A DNA stretch of 64,000 nucleotides from an uncultured Spartobacteria bacterium (GCA_903919125.1 CAIXGS010000028.1:17584-81583); one strand, 5' to 3'. Numbered from the stretch's first letter, positions 32,213-42,658 are shown. Made by a program: numbers and translations. Notes: generated by a model from the letters alone, not told the origin.

Positions 32213-35200
32213 TTACGGAGTTTGCAGTTGTTCCACTGCAATCACCTGCTTGGTTTGACCCGGCGGCGTCCACAGCAAGCGCGCCGAGGAACTTCCGGTG
32301 TTTTCATAGTACTCCAAACGCAAATCGAGGGTGATGCCCGCCCCCAACTGCATTGACACAGAGTCCTCAGCCAGCGCGTGGTCCGTCCAGTTGTTCACCA
32401 TCAACTGCCCGTTCACATACAACCGGACGCCGTCGTCTGATTGCACAAAGAACGTGTGGAGCCCAGCAACCGTCGTCTTCAAACGTCCCGTCCAACGCGC
32501 GGAGAACTTATCGGCCCCCAACGTTGGATCGGGACTTCCAAGACCCCAGTTGAAGTCGACTCCGGCATCTACGCGTGTGAGCTTGGGCAAGGTCAACGTA
32601 GAAGTCGCGAAGTACTCGCCCGTCAAGCCTTTGCTCACCAGCGGAGTCAACTCGAAGTCCCCAAGGGCAACCGTGCCCTGTGCATTGCCCGACGCACCGC
32701 CAAGAAACGCTCCGGCTGAAACAAGCTGCGAAAGCCCGCTCAGCTGAACGTTTCCGACGTTTGTGTAGGTCAAGTCATCGGGCGAAACGGCCAGCGCAAT
32801 ACGATCGCCCCGACGTTCAACCAATAACCAAGCATTTGGCGGCACCAACACGCCGCTAGCGACTTTACTGCTGACAGCCCCTCCCGGCATGGTCCGACTC
32901 CAAACGGACAACGAACCGTTGGCTGCCAACTGCACGGCAGCGAACCGATCCGTCGCTCCGATGCCCTCGCGCAACATCAACGCAGTAGCGGGAGTCCCGA
33001 CGCTCAGGGAACGAATCTTCACTGCCATCTGGAAGTCGCCCGAGTGCATTTGGTTGAAGAATCCACCCTGCTCCACCGAGCCAGCCACCAATCCGGTTCC
33101 CAGCGTGACACATTGCCGACTTCCGTCCGCCAACAAGGAAGTGACGGGTTGCCCCACCGCTCCCAAAGGTGTCGCCGTAACCGACGGCCGCAGCGCCGAC
33201 GCTGGAACCGCCTGCTTCACCAGCGAGGGCCCGGACCACAGCAACTTGCACGTCGCCAGACCAGTGCTCTCGAAATATTCCAGCTTAAGGTCCACCGGCA
33301 CTCCGGCCTTTAGCGTGATCGTCCCAGAATTTTCCGTGATACCGTGTGGTGTCCAGTTATCAATGAGCAACTGCCCGCCCAACCACAGCCGGACGCCATC
33401 GTCGGATTGCGTGTAGAACGTGTAAACTCCCGAACTCGGAGCGGTCACTTGCCCGGTCCAACGCGCGGAGAAGCCTTCTGCAAGCAACGCGGGATGCGGC
33501 GAGTTGTTCACCCAGTCGAAGTTCACCATGCCATCGAGTCGGGCAACCGTGGGCAGCGTGAGATTGTTGGAGTTGAAGTACACCCCCAACAAGCCGTTCT
33601 GCGCCACAGGCTCCAGCGTCACGGGCCTGCTCAACGACCAACTGTCAACTACCGCACGAGCCAGCACATCCACCGCTCCGCTGCTGGCCAATACGCCGAC
33701 CTGCAATGACGCCGACAAACCCGGCACCGTGTAAGACGCCACCGGCCTGTATGATGCGCCGTCGCTGGAGACGGATACGCGCACCACGTCTCCGGTTCGT
33801 TCCAACTGCAACCAAGCGTTTGGCAACGGCGCAATGGCATCCGCCCCCGCCGGGCTTGTTTCCGAGGAAACGCCCCCAGTCGTGAGCCGAGTCTCCATCA
33901 CCACCTGCGCCGCTGGAGTAATCTCCGCAGCCACGGTCCGAGCCCCTGCCAGCACGCCCTCGCGCAACATCAGCCCAGCACGCGCCGCTGCCGGACCGCT
34001 CACGCTGCGCACTCGCAACGCAATACGGAAGTCACCCGAAACGGTCTGCGCTTCTACACGCAACGCATCCGAAGTGCCGCCGACCCCAACGCCGCCGCCG
34101 TTCAATTCCCAACTTCCGTCCGCTAGAATACGCGAGGAACCGGGCGCAGTGCCGATTTGCAAAGCGGTCAGCCCGCCAGAGACGAGGTTCGTCGCCTTGG
34201 CCGTGCTGTTGACACTCACAGAGACGTTTGCCGTCGCTGTCGCCAGTCCGTCGCTCACCGTGTACGTGAAACGGTCAACCCCATAATACCCCGCGTTCGG
34301 CTGATAAAGCACCCCGCCGGCAGCGATCGTGGCAACACCGCCACTCGGAACTGCCACCTCATTGACCCGCAACGAATTGGGTCCAGCGTCTGGATCACTG
34401 TCGTTGGCAAGAACAGGGACACTCACCGCGGTGGACTCATTCGTCACCGCAGAGTCGTCCACAGCAATAGGCGGTTTGTTCACATTGAAAGGCGCCGTAC
34501 TCAGCGCGGTCGCGGGCACAATCTCCTTCACCTGACTCGGACTGGACCAGCGCAACTGCGCCACAGCACCCCCAGAGTTTTCATAGTACTCCATTTTTAT
34601 ATCGGCTGGCTGACCTGCCACCAGCTTGATACTGCCGGCGACCTCTGCAGGCGCATGGTCCGTCCAGTTGTCCACCAGCAACACGCCATTCACCCACAAC
34701 CGCACGCCGTCATCGCTAGTCGGAGCGAACGTGTAGTTTTCGCTAAACCGCGGAGTCACCGTGCCTGTCCAGCGCGTGGAGAATCCGTCCACCGGCACCA
34801 CCGTGGCGGGAGAACCAGTTTGCCAGTCGAAGTTGACCGTCGAATCCAGGCGAGTGAGCACCGGCACCGTGAGGTCCGGTTTCCCGAAGTAGTCTCCCCT
34901 TAATCCAGCCAACCGGTTGGGATCAGGAGCCGCCACGGTCACAGCGACGGACGCAGTGGAAGTGAGATTCCCATCTGTGATCGTGTAAGAGAACGCGTCG
35001 GATCCGGCGAAACCGGCGACGGGAGTGTAGAGAACGGTGCTTCCCGAAATGGTCGCGGCACCATGCGCGGGCGTCGTCACCGAGGCAATGCTCAGCGGCG
35101 AAGGGCCGGCGTCCGGATCGCTGTCGTTGGCGAGCACGCTGATAGGCGTGGCCATACCGGACGGCGTCCAGGCGGTGTCGTTGACCGCGACGGGCGGCTT

Positions 35201-37492
35201 GTTGGCTAGTGGCGTGACTGGCGTGACTGAAACTCCTGAATTGTAGATCTCTATCTCACGGAGATTGATTTGATGGACACCCCCCTGAGCGCCCGCGTCT
35301 TTTAGGTCTTTATTGGATGCGCCACCCCAAGTGACGTCATTGACCAAAAGACGGATTTTGCCCGTGATCACCGACGGAAAGCTGTGCGTAAAAACGCAGC
35401 GTTCGCTGTAGAAACTGTCCACAGTGGTCCAGTTGGTCTTAGTATAATTGCGGAAGGTGTTTACCGGCTCCTTCACCTTATCCACGGTAACCCACTGCCC
35501 ATTCTGATCTACTTGCAATTCGTAATCCAAAATCGAGCCATCCCACTGCCAAGGGATACCTGAATAAACGACCACGCGGTCGATGGATGTCGCTGCGGGC
35601 AGCCGGACTTCAAACCACGCTGGGAACGTCGCATTGTTGCTCTCCCAGAGACGGTCTGTGTTGGACTGACTCCAATACCAAGACTCCAATTTTCCGTTAA
35701 TGACCTTAGACGGAGGATTGCTAACCCCTGCGTCGATGGGATGCACGCTGGATCCAGAGGCCGCAGCGGTGGCCCCGGTTTGCAGAGCCAAATTCGTTCC
35801 CCAATTCTGCGGCGTAACACTTAGCGTACCCGTATATTCGACATAAGTAGGCAGTTCGCTCACAGGCACAGTCACCTTCCCGTTCACCACAGGGAGCGTG
35901 CTCTCGACCCCAAAGGGCGAAACCACCTTCACCGAGGTCGCGCTGCTTAAGTTCAGCTCCAGCTTCGCCTGCGTATCCCCCGAAGTCATCAGTGCGGCCA
36001 CCTGCTTGCTCGGCCCAGTGAACAAACTACCGATGAACAGCTTGTTCCTCGGATTCCCAAAGTCCAACGCAGCGCTAAACCGCGTCCCAAACAACTCCTC
36101 CGACCACACACGGAGCAACGGACCCACCGCGTTCAACGAGCCGTCCTCATTTTGGACCCAACGCGGCTCATCCCAGAACCCGCCGCTACGGTCGTACCAA
36201 TAATGGTTGTGCTCCTTAGGAATTCCGTACTGCTCAAACACCATCATCTCCAACATGGTCCAGCGGCCTTGCAAACGCGGCTGATACGCACCGTACACCG
36301 GCCCCATAAACCCCTGCTCGGTCTGCCACTTCTCAATGCCGCTCAAATTGTATGTCTTGAGCCAGCTCATCACCTGGTCCATCGCCATACGCGTCAAATT
36401 CAAGTCGCCGTTGACGCAGTTGTAAGCGTGAAACGAAAACACGTCGATGTACTTGCCCCCGCCCGCGCGAAAGAACTCGTCATTCCATCCCGCCATGGGC
36501 GGCCCTACAGACACCGCGCCTGGCCCAAGCACTTTCAATGTCGGATCCACGCTCTTCACCGTCTGATAAAACGGCGCCAACTCGTTGTTCACAAACGCAG
36601 TCGCACTCATTGCAAAGTTCGGCTCGTTGCGCGCCTCCCAATACCGAACGCTCGTCTTGAAGTGATCCACAATTTTGCGCACCCCAACCAAATCGCCCGT
36701 TCCGTTGGGAAATACGATCAACAGGTCCCGTTTGCGATACGAGTCAAACGGTGTGTAATACTGTTGATCCAACGCGATTTCCTTGTCCAGGCGCGCGATT
36801 TCAACATCTGGCGAACTGGCATTGTTAACGAAATGCCGCTGCGGTCCGTAGGCGAATACACCGCGAGTCACGGCGTCCATCAGGCCATCTCCTCCGTAAG
36901 TGCCAGGCGCAGGCATTTTAGGGAAATTAGAATCATCGCGGATAATGCAGAACATGCTGCTACCCACTGATGTGCCAAACGGCAGCCCTTGGTCATTCCC
37001 AAAGAAGTTCAGCTTGTACCAGCCAGGCTGCCGGACGGCGGGGGCAATCGTAGTCCCAGTGACGGCCCCTTGATCCACCAAATTACCATAGTAATCCCTT
37101 ATCTCATAACGGGATGCTCCGGCGCCGCTTAAACTGAACGAAATCGCATCACCTTTGTAAAAGACATGCCCTCGGCGGTTAGATTGGACGTTAATCGCAA
37201 TCGGTGGCGGCGTCGATTGCCACGCGGCTTCGGCCGGACAATAAGGCGCTAGGAGCGCGGCGGCCATCGGCAACCAAATTGGAAAGCGGCGTCGATTGCC
37301 GTTTTCCGAACCTCGAGCCGGAGCAGACAAACCATTTCCATCACGTTGCGCTTGAGTGGCTTTTAGATATTGCTGCGTTTGTCGGGATTGACGAGTAGAG
37401 CGAGATGAGTGGGATGAGTGGGATGAGTGGGTATTTCGAGATTTCATGCGGGTGGATTGACCCACGAAGAGCTCGCGGGGTTCTCCCTGCAC
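32213..37492 (-). CDS. Giant secreted GH-A-like protein with discoidin, cadherin-like and PA14 domains
   Basis: The protein has 1759 residues. A hydrophobic signal-like segment (about 72-90, WLPMAAALLAPYCPAEAA) follows a long basic N-terminus. Residues about 180-560 resemble a clan GH-A glycosidase, with NEP at E290 and TEQG at E392 as candidate acid/base and nucleophile. Then come a discoidin-like domain (570-745), a cadherin-like domain (762-855), PA14 (862-997), a second cadherin-like domain (1001-1097), a lectin-like region, PA14 (1297-1434), another lectin-like region, and PA14 at the C-terminus (1618-1759). It probably cleaves and binds an extracellular polysaccharide (inference). The start is uncertain: ATG codons at 1 and 16 are possible, and a TTG nearer the signal segment is an alternative. 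Confidence 0.8.
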   Translation of the reverse strand: MQGEPRELFVGQSTRMKSRNTHSSHSSHSSRSTRQSRQTQQYLKATQAQRDGNGLSAPARGSENGNRRRFPIWLPMAAALLAPYCPAEAAWQSTPPPIAINVQSNRRGHVFYKGDAISFSLSGAGASRYEIRDYYGNLVDQGAVTGTTIAPAVRQPGWYKLNFFGNDQGLPFGTSVGSSMFCIIRDDSNFPKMPAPGTYGGDGLMDAVTRGVFAYGPQRHFVNNASSPDVEIARLDKEIALDQQYYTPFDSYRKRDLLIVFPNGTGDLVGVRKIVDHFKTSVRYWEARNEPNFAMSATAFVNNELAPFYQTVKSVDPTLKVLGPGAVSVGPPMAGWNDEFFRAGGGKYIDVFSFHAYNCVNGDLNLTRMAMDQVMSWLKTYNLSGIEKWQTEQGFMGPVYGAYQPRLQGRWTMLEMMVFEQYGIPKEHNHYWYDRSGGFWDEPRWVQNEDGSLNAVGPLLRVWSEELFGTRFSAALDFGNPRNKLFIGSLFTGPSKQVAALMTSGDTQAKLELNLSSATSVKVVSPFGVESTLPVVNGKVTVPVSELPTYVEYTGTLSVTPQNWGTNLALQTGATAAASGSSVHPIDAGVSNPPSKVINGKLESWYWSQSNTDRLWESNNATFPAWFEVRLPAATSIDRVVVYSGIPWQWDGSILDYELQVDQNGQWVTVDKVKEPVNTFRNYTKTNWTTVDSFYSERCVFTHSFPSVITGKIRLLVNDVTWGGASNKDLKDAGAQGGVHQINLREIEIYNSGVSVTPVTPLANKPPVAVNDTAWTPSGMATPISVLANDSDPDAGPSPLSIASVTTPAHGAATISGSTVLYTPVAGFAGSDAFSYTITDGNLTSTASVAVTVAAPDPNRLAGLRGDYFGKPDLTVPVLTRLDSTVNFDWQTGSPATVVPVDGFSTRWTGTVTPRFSENYTFAPTSDDGVRLWVNGVLLVDNWTDHAPAEVAGSIKLVAGQPADIKMEYYENSGGAVAQLRWSSPSQVKEIVPATALSTAPFNVNKPPIAVDDSAVTNESTAVSVPVLANDSDPDAGPNSLRVNEVAVPSGGVATIAAGGVLYQPNAGYYGVDRFTYTVSDGLATATANVSVSVNSTAKATNLVSGGLTALQIGTAPGSSRILADGSWELNGGGVGVGGTSDALRVEAQTVSGDFRIALRVRSVSGPAAARAGLMLREGVLAGARTVAAEITPAAQVVMETRLTTGGVSSETSPAGADAIAPLPNAWLQLERTGDVVRVSVSSDGASYRPVASYTVPGLSASLQVGVLASSGAVDVLARAVVDSWSLSRPVTLEPVAQNGLLGVYFNSNNLTLPTVARLDGMVNFDWVNNSPHPALLAEGFSARWTGQVTAPSSGVYTFYTQSDDGVRLWLGGQLLIDNWTPHGITENSGTITLKAGVPVDLKLEYFESTGLATCKLLWSGPSLVKQAVPASALRPSVTATPLGAVGQPVTSLLADGSRQCVTLGTGLVAGSVEQGGFFNQMHSGDFQMAVKIRSLSVGTPATALMLREGIGATDRFAAVQLAANGSLSVWSRTMPGGAVSSKVASGVLVPPNAWLLVERRGDRIALAVSPDDLTYTNVGNVQLSGLSQLVSAGAFLGGASGNAQGTVALGDFELTPLVSKGLTGEYFATSTLTLPKLTRVDAGVDFNWGLGSPDPTLGADKFSARWTGRLKTTVAGLHTFFVQSDDGVRLYVNGQLMVNNWTDHALAEDSVSMQLGAGITLDLRLEYYENTGSSSARLLWTPPGQTKQVIAVEQLQTP
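37404..37430. repeat. Three 9-bp tandem repeats at the 5' end of the giant gene
   Basis: GATGAGTGG occurs three times head to tail, encoding Ser/His-rich HSSHSSHSS on the minus strand. The length is a multiple of three, so copy changes keep the frame. It lies in the uncertain N-terminal part and may be non-coding if the true start is downstream. Confidence 0.8.
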
Positions 37493-37597
37493 CAGACTCG
37501 GATTTTATGTCCCGTCAAATTTTACAACGAAAGATACTCCACACGAGCAACTTAAAATCATCTCACACCTCTCCAAAAGCTTTCTCCCAGCGAAAAA

Positions 37598-38182
37598 TTA
37601 GACCTTGGGCAACGTCACCCTCTGCCGCTGGTTCTGATACTTGCCCTGCCGTGTCCGATACGATGTCCCACAGGGTTGACCCTGGAAAAACAGCATCTGT
37701 ACCACCCCTTCGTCCGCGTAAATCCGACAGTCCGCAGCGCTGGAATTCGAAAACTCCAAAGTAAGGTGCCCTTTCCAACCCGCCTCCGCTGGGGTCACAT
37801 TGGCAATAATTCCGCAGCGTGCATACGTGCTTTTACCTACGCAAATGGCCGTTACATCTCCGGGCAAATGCAGCTGTTCCACCGCCACTCCGAGCCCGTA
37901 ACTGCGCGCTGGCAAAATGAAATAAGCGCCTGAGGCATCCCGATGCAAAGTAGTGGACTCCAGATTTTTAGGATTGAACGCTTTGGGATCCACGACCGTG
38001 CCGGGCAAATGGCGGAAAATCAGGAATTCCCGCGCGGAAAGTCGCAAATCATAGCCATAACTTGATGGACCGTAGGAAAGTACAGGCAACCCGTCTTCGA
38101 GTTCGCGAACGAGTGCCTGCTCAAAAGGGGATATCATCCCTTTCTGAGAAAAGGCGCGGATTTGATGGTCGTTAAGAATCAC
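37598..38182 (-). CDS. dcd: dCTP deaminase (dUTP-forming or bifunctional)
   Basis: With the GTG at 38180-38182 as start the protein has 194 residues and begins [11 protein letters not shown], the conserved Dcd N-terminus. A GGAAG Shine-Dalgarno sequence sits 7-8 bases before it. A longer frame from an upstream ATG would overlap the acs region and add 42 unrelated residues, so I reject it. Family motifs include [10 protein letters not shown], the KSTYARCGI region with the conserved Ser-Arg-type pocket, [17 protein letters not shown] with the catalytic Glu, and a C-terminal YQNQ motif. The enzyme deaminates dCTP toward dTTP synthesis. Confidence 0.9.
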   Translation of the reverse strand: MILNDHQIRAFSQKGMISPFEQALVRELEDGLPVLSYGPSSYGYDLRLSAREFLIFRHLPGTVVDPKAFNPKNLESTTLHRDASGAYFILPARSYGLGVAVEQLHLPGDVTAICVGKSTYARCGIIANVTPAEAGWKGHLTLEFSNSSAADCRIYADEGVVQMLFFQGQPCGTSYRTRQGKYQNQRQRVTLPKV

Positions 38183-38351
38183 AGTTCTTCCAGTTAATCC
38201 GAACTCGAGTCCCAAAGGCAAATGGAACCACCAAAGCACCCCTCTCCGAGCGCCCACGCCTCCCTTTCCCCATATTCTCCTGCAAGTGCGCTTGCCCTTC
38301 GCTGCCACAACCAGTTTCCTTGTGCCTTACCTCACCTTTTTACCCCCACTC

Positions 38352-40304
38352 ATGAGCTCCAAAAACATCGAGTCGCACCTCGTCGAAAAACGCGTCTTTA
38401 AACCTTCCCGGGATTTCTCCAAAAAAGCCCGTATCGGGAGCATGGCCGAGTACCAAAAGCTATGGGAAGAATCCATCGCCAAACCCGACAAATTCTGGGC
38501 TAGAGAGGCCTCCGAATTACTCTGGCAACAAAAGTGGTCCAAGGTTCTCGAATGGAAAGAGCCGTTCGCCAAGTGGTTTGTTGGCGGCCATTTAAATGTT
38601 TCAGAAAACTGCCTCGACCGCCATCTTGGCACCCCGCGCCAAAACAAAGCCGCCATTCTGTGGGAAGGCGAACCCGGCGAAAAACGCACCCTCACCTACC
38701 AGCAATTGCACCGCGAAGTCTGCCGCTTCGCCAACGTCCTCAAGGCGCACAAAGTCAAAAAAGGCGAGCGCGTCATTATCTACATGCCCATGGTCCCAGA
38801 AGCGGCCATCGCCATGCTGGCCTGCGCTCGCATCGGTGCCACTCATTCCGTGGTTTTCGGCGGCTTCAGCGCCGAGGCCATTCGCGACCGCATCTCGGAT
38901 TCCCAAGCCGTCCTAGTCATCACCTGTGACGGTGGCTACCGTCGCGGCAGCGTCGTCCCCTTGAAAAAGAACGTCGATGACGCGCTCAAGGGTGACGCCC
39001 AGACCGTCCGCGGTGTCATCGCCTTCAAGCGCACAGGCCAGGAAACCCACATGGAGCAGGGTCGCGACACTTGGTGGCACGACGAAATGGCCAAGGTGGA
39101 CGCCAACTGCCCAGCCATTCCCTTGGATAGCGAACACCCGCTTTTCGTGCTCTACACCTCCGGTTCCACAGGAAAGCCCAAGGGCATTCTGCATACCACA
39201 GGTGGCTATTTGGTAGGGGCTTACATGACTACCAAGTACGTTTTCGACCTGCGCGATGAAGACGTCTACTGGTGCACCGCCGACATCGGTTGGGTCACAG
39301 GCCACAGCTACATCGTCTACGGCCCGCTCGCCAATGGCGCCACCATCCTCATGTATGAGGGCGCTCCCAACTGGCCCGAAAACGATCGCTTCTGGAAAAT
39401 CATCGAAGATTACCGCGTCACCATCTTCTACACCGCTCCCACCGCCATCCGCGCGTTCATTCGCTGGGGCGATCAGTGGGTCAAAAAACACGATCTGAGC
39501 AGCTTGCGCCTGCTAGGCTCCGTCGGCGAACCCATTAACCCAGAAGCGTGGATGTGGTACCACAACGTCATTGGTGGCGGCCGGTGTCCGATTGTCGATA
39601 CTTGGTGGCAGACCGAAACTGGGGCCATCATGATCACCTCCTTGCCAGGAGCGGTTCCGACCAAACCCGGCTCTGCTGCGTTGCCTTTCTTCGGAGTCGA
39701 CGCCGTTGTGGTCGATGATAACGGCGACGAGGTCGGCCCAAATGTGGGCGGTAAACTCGTCATCCGTAAACCGTGGCCTTCCATGCTACGTACTATCCAC
39801 GGTGATAAACCCCGTTACAAGAAGACTTACTGGGCCGAAGTCAAGGGCGCCTACTTCGCCGGCGATGGCGCTCGCCGAGACAAGGACGGTTATTTCTGGA
39901 TCGTCGGACGCATCGATGACGTCCTCAATGTGGCCGGTCACCGCATCGGCACTAGCGAAGTGGAAAGTGCATTAGTCTCCCACGCCGTCGTCGCAGAAGC
40001 CGCCGTCGTCGGCAGACCTGACGATCTCAAAGGACAAGCCGTTGTCTGTTTTGTCACATTAAAGCAGGACGTCACTGCCACCGAACAGTTGCGCGAAGAC
40101 TTGAAAAAACACGTCCGGCACGTGATCGGCCCCGTCGCCACGCCCGACGAAATCCGTTTTGCCGACGCCCTGCCCAAAACACGTTCGGGAAAAATAATGC
40201 GGCGTCTTCTAAAGCAAGTAGCAGCAGGCGTGACCGTTACAGGTGACACATCCTCGCTCGAGGATCTCTCCATCCTCGCCAAGCTCGCGGCTAAGGAAGA
40301 CTAA
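38352..40304 (+). CDS. acs: Acetyl-CoA synthetase
   Basis: This 650-residue adenylate-forming enzyme starts at the ATG at 38352 ([10 protein letters not shown]); an upstream in-frame ATG would add 22 residues with no family match. Motifs seen are the AMP-binding loop [42 protein letters not shown] and the C-terminal [11 protein letters not shown], which carries the lysine that is acetylated in the family. It makes acetyl-CoA from acetate, ATP and CoA. It is divergent from dcd, with 169 bases between the two starts. Confidence 0.96.
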   Translation: MSSKNIESHLVEKRVFKPSRDFSKKARIGSMAEYQKLWEESIAKPDKFWAREASELLWQQKWSKVLEWKEPFAKWFVGGHLNVSENCLDRHLGTPRQNKAAILWEGEPGEKRTLTYQQLHREVCRFANVLKAHKVKKGERVIIYMPMVPEAAIAMLACARIGATHSVVFGGFSAEAIRDRISDSQAVLVITCDGGYRRGSVVPLKKNVDDALKGDAQTVRGVIAFKRTGQETHMEQGRDTWWHDEMAKVDANCPAIPLDSEHPLFVLYTSGSTGKPKGILHTTGGYLVGAYMTTKYVFDLRDEDVYWCTADIGWVTGHSYIVYGPLANGATILMYEGAPNWPENDRFWKIIEDYRVTIFYTAPTAIRAFIRWGDQWVKKHDLSSLRLLGSVGEPINPEAWMWYHNVIGGGRCPIVDTWWQTETGAIMITSLPGAVPTKPGSAALPFFGVDAVVVDDNGDEVGPNVGGKLVIRKPWPSMLRTIHGDKPRYKKTYWAEVKGAYFAGDGARRDKDGYFWIVGRIDDVLNVAGHRIGTSEVESALVSHAVVAEAAVVGRPDDLKGQAVVCFVTLKQDVTATEQLREDLKKHVRHVIGPVATPDEIRFADALPKTRSGKIMRRLLKQVAAGVTVTGDTSSLEDLSILAKLAAKED

Positions 40305-41196
40305 CCGGCGCACACGGAGAAAGCACCCCGTACGGCAAACACTCCATTTTAACCCAAACAGCGCAAAGAGCGCGGAAATCAGGAATTTCTGCGTTCTCTT
40401 AGCGTTTTTTGTGATTCGGCTGAGAGCGGAATTGCCGAATTCAGAGCTAAATAATGGGACAGATGGCGATCCGGCGCGACCGTCGGGAAAGCGCCATCGA
40501 TTTTCTTAGTTTTTTGGCACAAAAACTGAACGTTTCACAATTTCCTGAGTCCTAACTAATAAGAGGTTGTGCTTCCTTGCCCTCGGTTTCGCCGTGGCAT
40601 TGCGGATGACCGCGCAGCGTTTGCAGAGAACTGCACGGCCACTGTAGGTCACTGTAGGACACTGCACGGCGGTGCCGCCTCCAGATGGCTTTGCTTCTAC
40701 CAGATCCACTTGGTCTACGGCATCCACCCTCTGGCTTTCGTGTTCTCTTTGTAATCAGGAAATAATCAGTATGTTATTGCGCGTGTTTTAGTTGACCTAA
40801 TTAAGCCTGCCAAAACAGTCGGTTTAATTAGTTCAATTAGTTCAGCAATCCGAATCGCGGTGGCCATGGTTCGGCTGTGGTTGCCGCAGTAACCAAGATG
40901 TTTTGATGGGCGCAGCCTTGGTGGCTTTCGTGACCTTACCCAGCGAGGACGCGACGTCCCTCGATCGCTTCCCCAACCACGGAGCCTGCGCTGTGGTGAC
41001 CGCTCCTTAGGGCTCCCCCACCCAAAGCTTCTGCTTCAGTCCATGCTTCAATGCCCGCTTCAATGTAACTCCCAGCGGCGGAAAGTTGAAGTCGCCCTCT
41101 TTCGCTTCCTACACCCTTTTGTTCCCGCAGAACGTTGGCACTTCTCCGCTCCCAGCTCAGCTTTCCTAGCTCTAGAAACACCTCTCCCTCAACATT
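40305..41196. other. Gene-free stretch between acs and a sigma factor gene
   Basis: These 892 bases contain no frame with a recognisable family. They hold a terminator-like hairpin (40462-40515), a short sequence GAGCGCGGAAATCAGGAA (40368-40385) that recurs inverted at 52163-52180, paired direct repeats CACTGTAGG and CTGCACGGC near 40625-40672, and a tandem ATTAGTTCA pair near 40835. The rest shows nothing I can name. The promoter of the sigma gene is presumably near 41100-41190. Confidence 0.6.
40462..40515 (+). terminator. Terminator-like hairpin downstream of acs
   Basis: GATGGCG (40462-40468) pairs with CGCCATC (40492-40498). An internal CGAC-C-GTCG stem lies in the loop and the sequence is followed by GATTTTCTTAGTTTTTT. 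It is 158 bases after the acs stop, so it may end the acs transcript or a small RNA. Confidence 0.6.
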
Positions 41197-42126
41197 ATGA
41201 AACCTTTTAAAAATATTAGCGGCGAGGAACCCGAATCAGGCCTCCGCGTCTACCTTCGTGAAATTGGCCGCGTCGCCCTGCTCACCCCTAAACAGGAAAT
41301 CGAACTCGCCGCACGAATTCAACTGGGTGACAGGGAGGCGCGCGCACTGATGATCAACGCCAACTTGCGTCTGGTGGTTAAAATCGCCCACGATTACAGC
41401 AACTTCGGCCTCCCAATGCCGGATCTCATCTCCGAAGGTAATATTGGGTTAATCAAAGCTGTAGAACGATTCGATCCGGCAAAAGGCGGGAAGTTGAGCA
41501 CCTACGCCGCATGGTGGATTAAGCAGAGCATCAAACGCGCCCTGGCCAACCAAAGTAAAACCATCCGACTACCCGTCCACCTTGTGGATAAAATTGCTAA
41601 AATCCGCCGTCTTTCGCAAGGGATGAGCGAGGAACTGGGACGTGAGCCCACCGACGAAGAGTTAGCAGAGGAGGTGGGCATTTCAGCCCCAAAACTCGCC
41701 CAATTGCGGATCATTTCCCTACGCCCAGCCTCTCTCGATGCCCCCGTGAGCGACGAGGACGGTAAAGAATTAGGGGAAACCGTAGGGGACTTGGAGGCTC
41801 CCAACCCTTTGGAGCAACTTCAGGATAGCAACCTGCTAGACGAACTCGGAGAGGTACTTGAAGAACTGGACGCCAGAGAGCGCAAAATTATCAGTTCTCG
41901 ATTTGGCCTCGGAGGCGATCCCCCAAAAACCCTAGAGGAAGTAGGCAAGCGCTTCGGCGTGACCAGGGAGCGCATCCGCCAGCTTCAAAACGGGGCTCTG
42001 GCGAAATTAAAGCGTGCCCTTGCTCGCCGAGATCGGCCCATTGAAGCGTTGCTGCCCGGTGACATCGGGGTGCTGCTCGCTTCCCGCAGAAAAGAGGATG
42101 CACACTCCTCTCGCCCAATTGGCTAG
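41197..42126 (+). CDS. RNA polymerase sigma factor, sigma-70 group 1/2
   Basis: This 309-residue protein has region 1.2 near 15-45, region 2 (LRLVVKIAHDYSNFGLPMPD, then LISEGNIGLIKAVERFDP and KLSTYAAWWIKQSIKRAL), region 3 (about 130-200) and region 4 with a C-terminal HTH (TLEEVGKRFGVTRERIRQLQ). It lacks the long acidic N-terminal region 1.1 of a housekeeping RpoD. A secondary (stress or RpoS-like) sigma factor is therefore more likely, but a primary factor with a short N-terminus is not excluded. Confidence 0.92.
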   Translation: MKPFKNISGEEPESGLRVYLREIGRVALLTPKQEIELAARIQLGDREARALMINANLRLVVKIAHDYSNFGLPMPDLISEGNIGLIKAVERFDPAKGGKLSTYAAWWIKQSIKRALANQSKTIRLPVHLVDKIAKIRRLSQGMSEELGREPTDEELAEEVGISAPKLAQLRIISLRPASLDAPVSDEDGKELGETVGDLEAPNPLEQLQDSNLLDELGEVLEELDARERKIISSRFGLGGDPPKTLEEVGKRFGVTRERIRQLQNGALAKLKRALARRDRPIEALLPGDIGVLLASRRKEDAHSSRPIG

Positions 42127-42399
42127 GCACGGGCTTGCCGGGCAAAAATAAGTGAGATAAGTGAGTTGCCTTGGATTGAGATGCCCAAATTTTCCGAAAG
42201 GCGACCGCGAAGAGGGATACCTCGGTTCGAACTTGGAATTTGGGCGCCAAGACGCAGCACCTAGCGGAGCACTAGCAGGCAGTGTGTCTAATTTGTTGGT
42301 TCTGGCGACGCCGTGTTCAACGATGGCAATTGATGTTTTACCGATTAATTGCTTCGGCGAGTCACCAAAAGTCGTCGTGAGGATGCTTATCAGGCCGAA

Positions 42400-42467
42400 G
42401 GTTGAGGAGCGCAGCGACGACACCACTGGTTTGTCCGGCCGAGCCGGCTCGGATCCCAGAGGGATGC
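42400..42467 (-). repeat. Degenerate inverted copy of the palindromic element
   Basis: GGTTGAGGAGCGCAGCGACG followed by ACACCACTGG is the reverse-complement-like partner of the CCGGTGGT...ACCACCGG hairpin at 42603-42631. GGATCCCAGAGGGATGC (42451-42467) matches the GCATCCC-TCC-GGGATGC hairpin with changes. The copy lacks the third hairpin. Confidence 0.65.
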
Positions 42468-42564
42468 TAGCGGCGGGGCTTTAAGGGCAAAACAAGCCAT
42501 CGTTTGTGGAAAATACGGCGTGCGTCACTGGAAAATCTCAATGCCCAGCAGCATGGGAGGGCTG

Positions 42565-42658
42565 GCATCCCTCCGGGATGCGTGGTGTTTTTTGTATCGT
42601 ATCCGGTGGTGTCGCTTCGCTCAACCACCGGCAAATGGCCTCGATGCCTCCGGCATCG
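42565..42658 (+). repeat. Composite three-hairpin palindromic element
   Basis: Three small hairpins follow each other. GCATCCC-TCC-GGGATGC is at 42565-42581, CCGGTGGT...ACCACCGG with a GTCGCTTCGCTCA loop at 42603-42631, and CGATGCC-TCC-GGCATCG at 42642-42658. Similar 'GGATGC / TCGC-TTCGCTC-ACCACCGG / GATGCCTCCGGCATC' elements are, to my knowledge, dispersed in Verrucomicrobiota and Planctomycetota genomes. The function is unknown; REP-like mobile or regulatory DNA are possibilities. Confidence 0.8.

Noticed and set aside
36152..36970. 272-residue plus-strand frame inside the giant gene
   Set aside because: It overlaps the GH-A-like domain on the minus strand, which has catalytic motifs; His/Arg-rich composition is typical of an antisense shadow.
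38183..38308. Upstream ATG for dcd giving 42 more residues
   Set aside because: The extra residues (Arg/Gly/Trp-rich) do not match the family, overlap the acs region, and the GTG at 38182 has a good Shine-Dalgarno sequence and starts exactly at the conserved N-terminus.
40506..40727. 73-residue minus-strand frame in the acs/sigma intergenic region
   Set aside because: Composition is unlike neighbouring genes and it overlaps the terminator-like hairpin and direct repeats.
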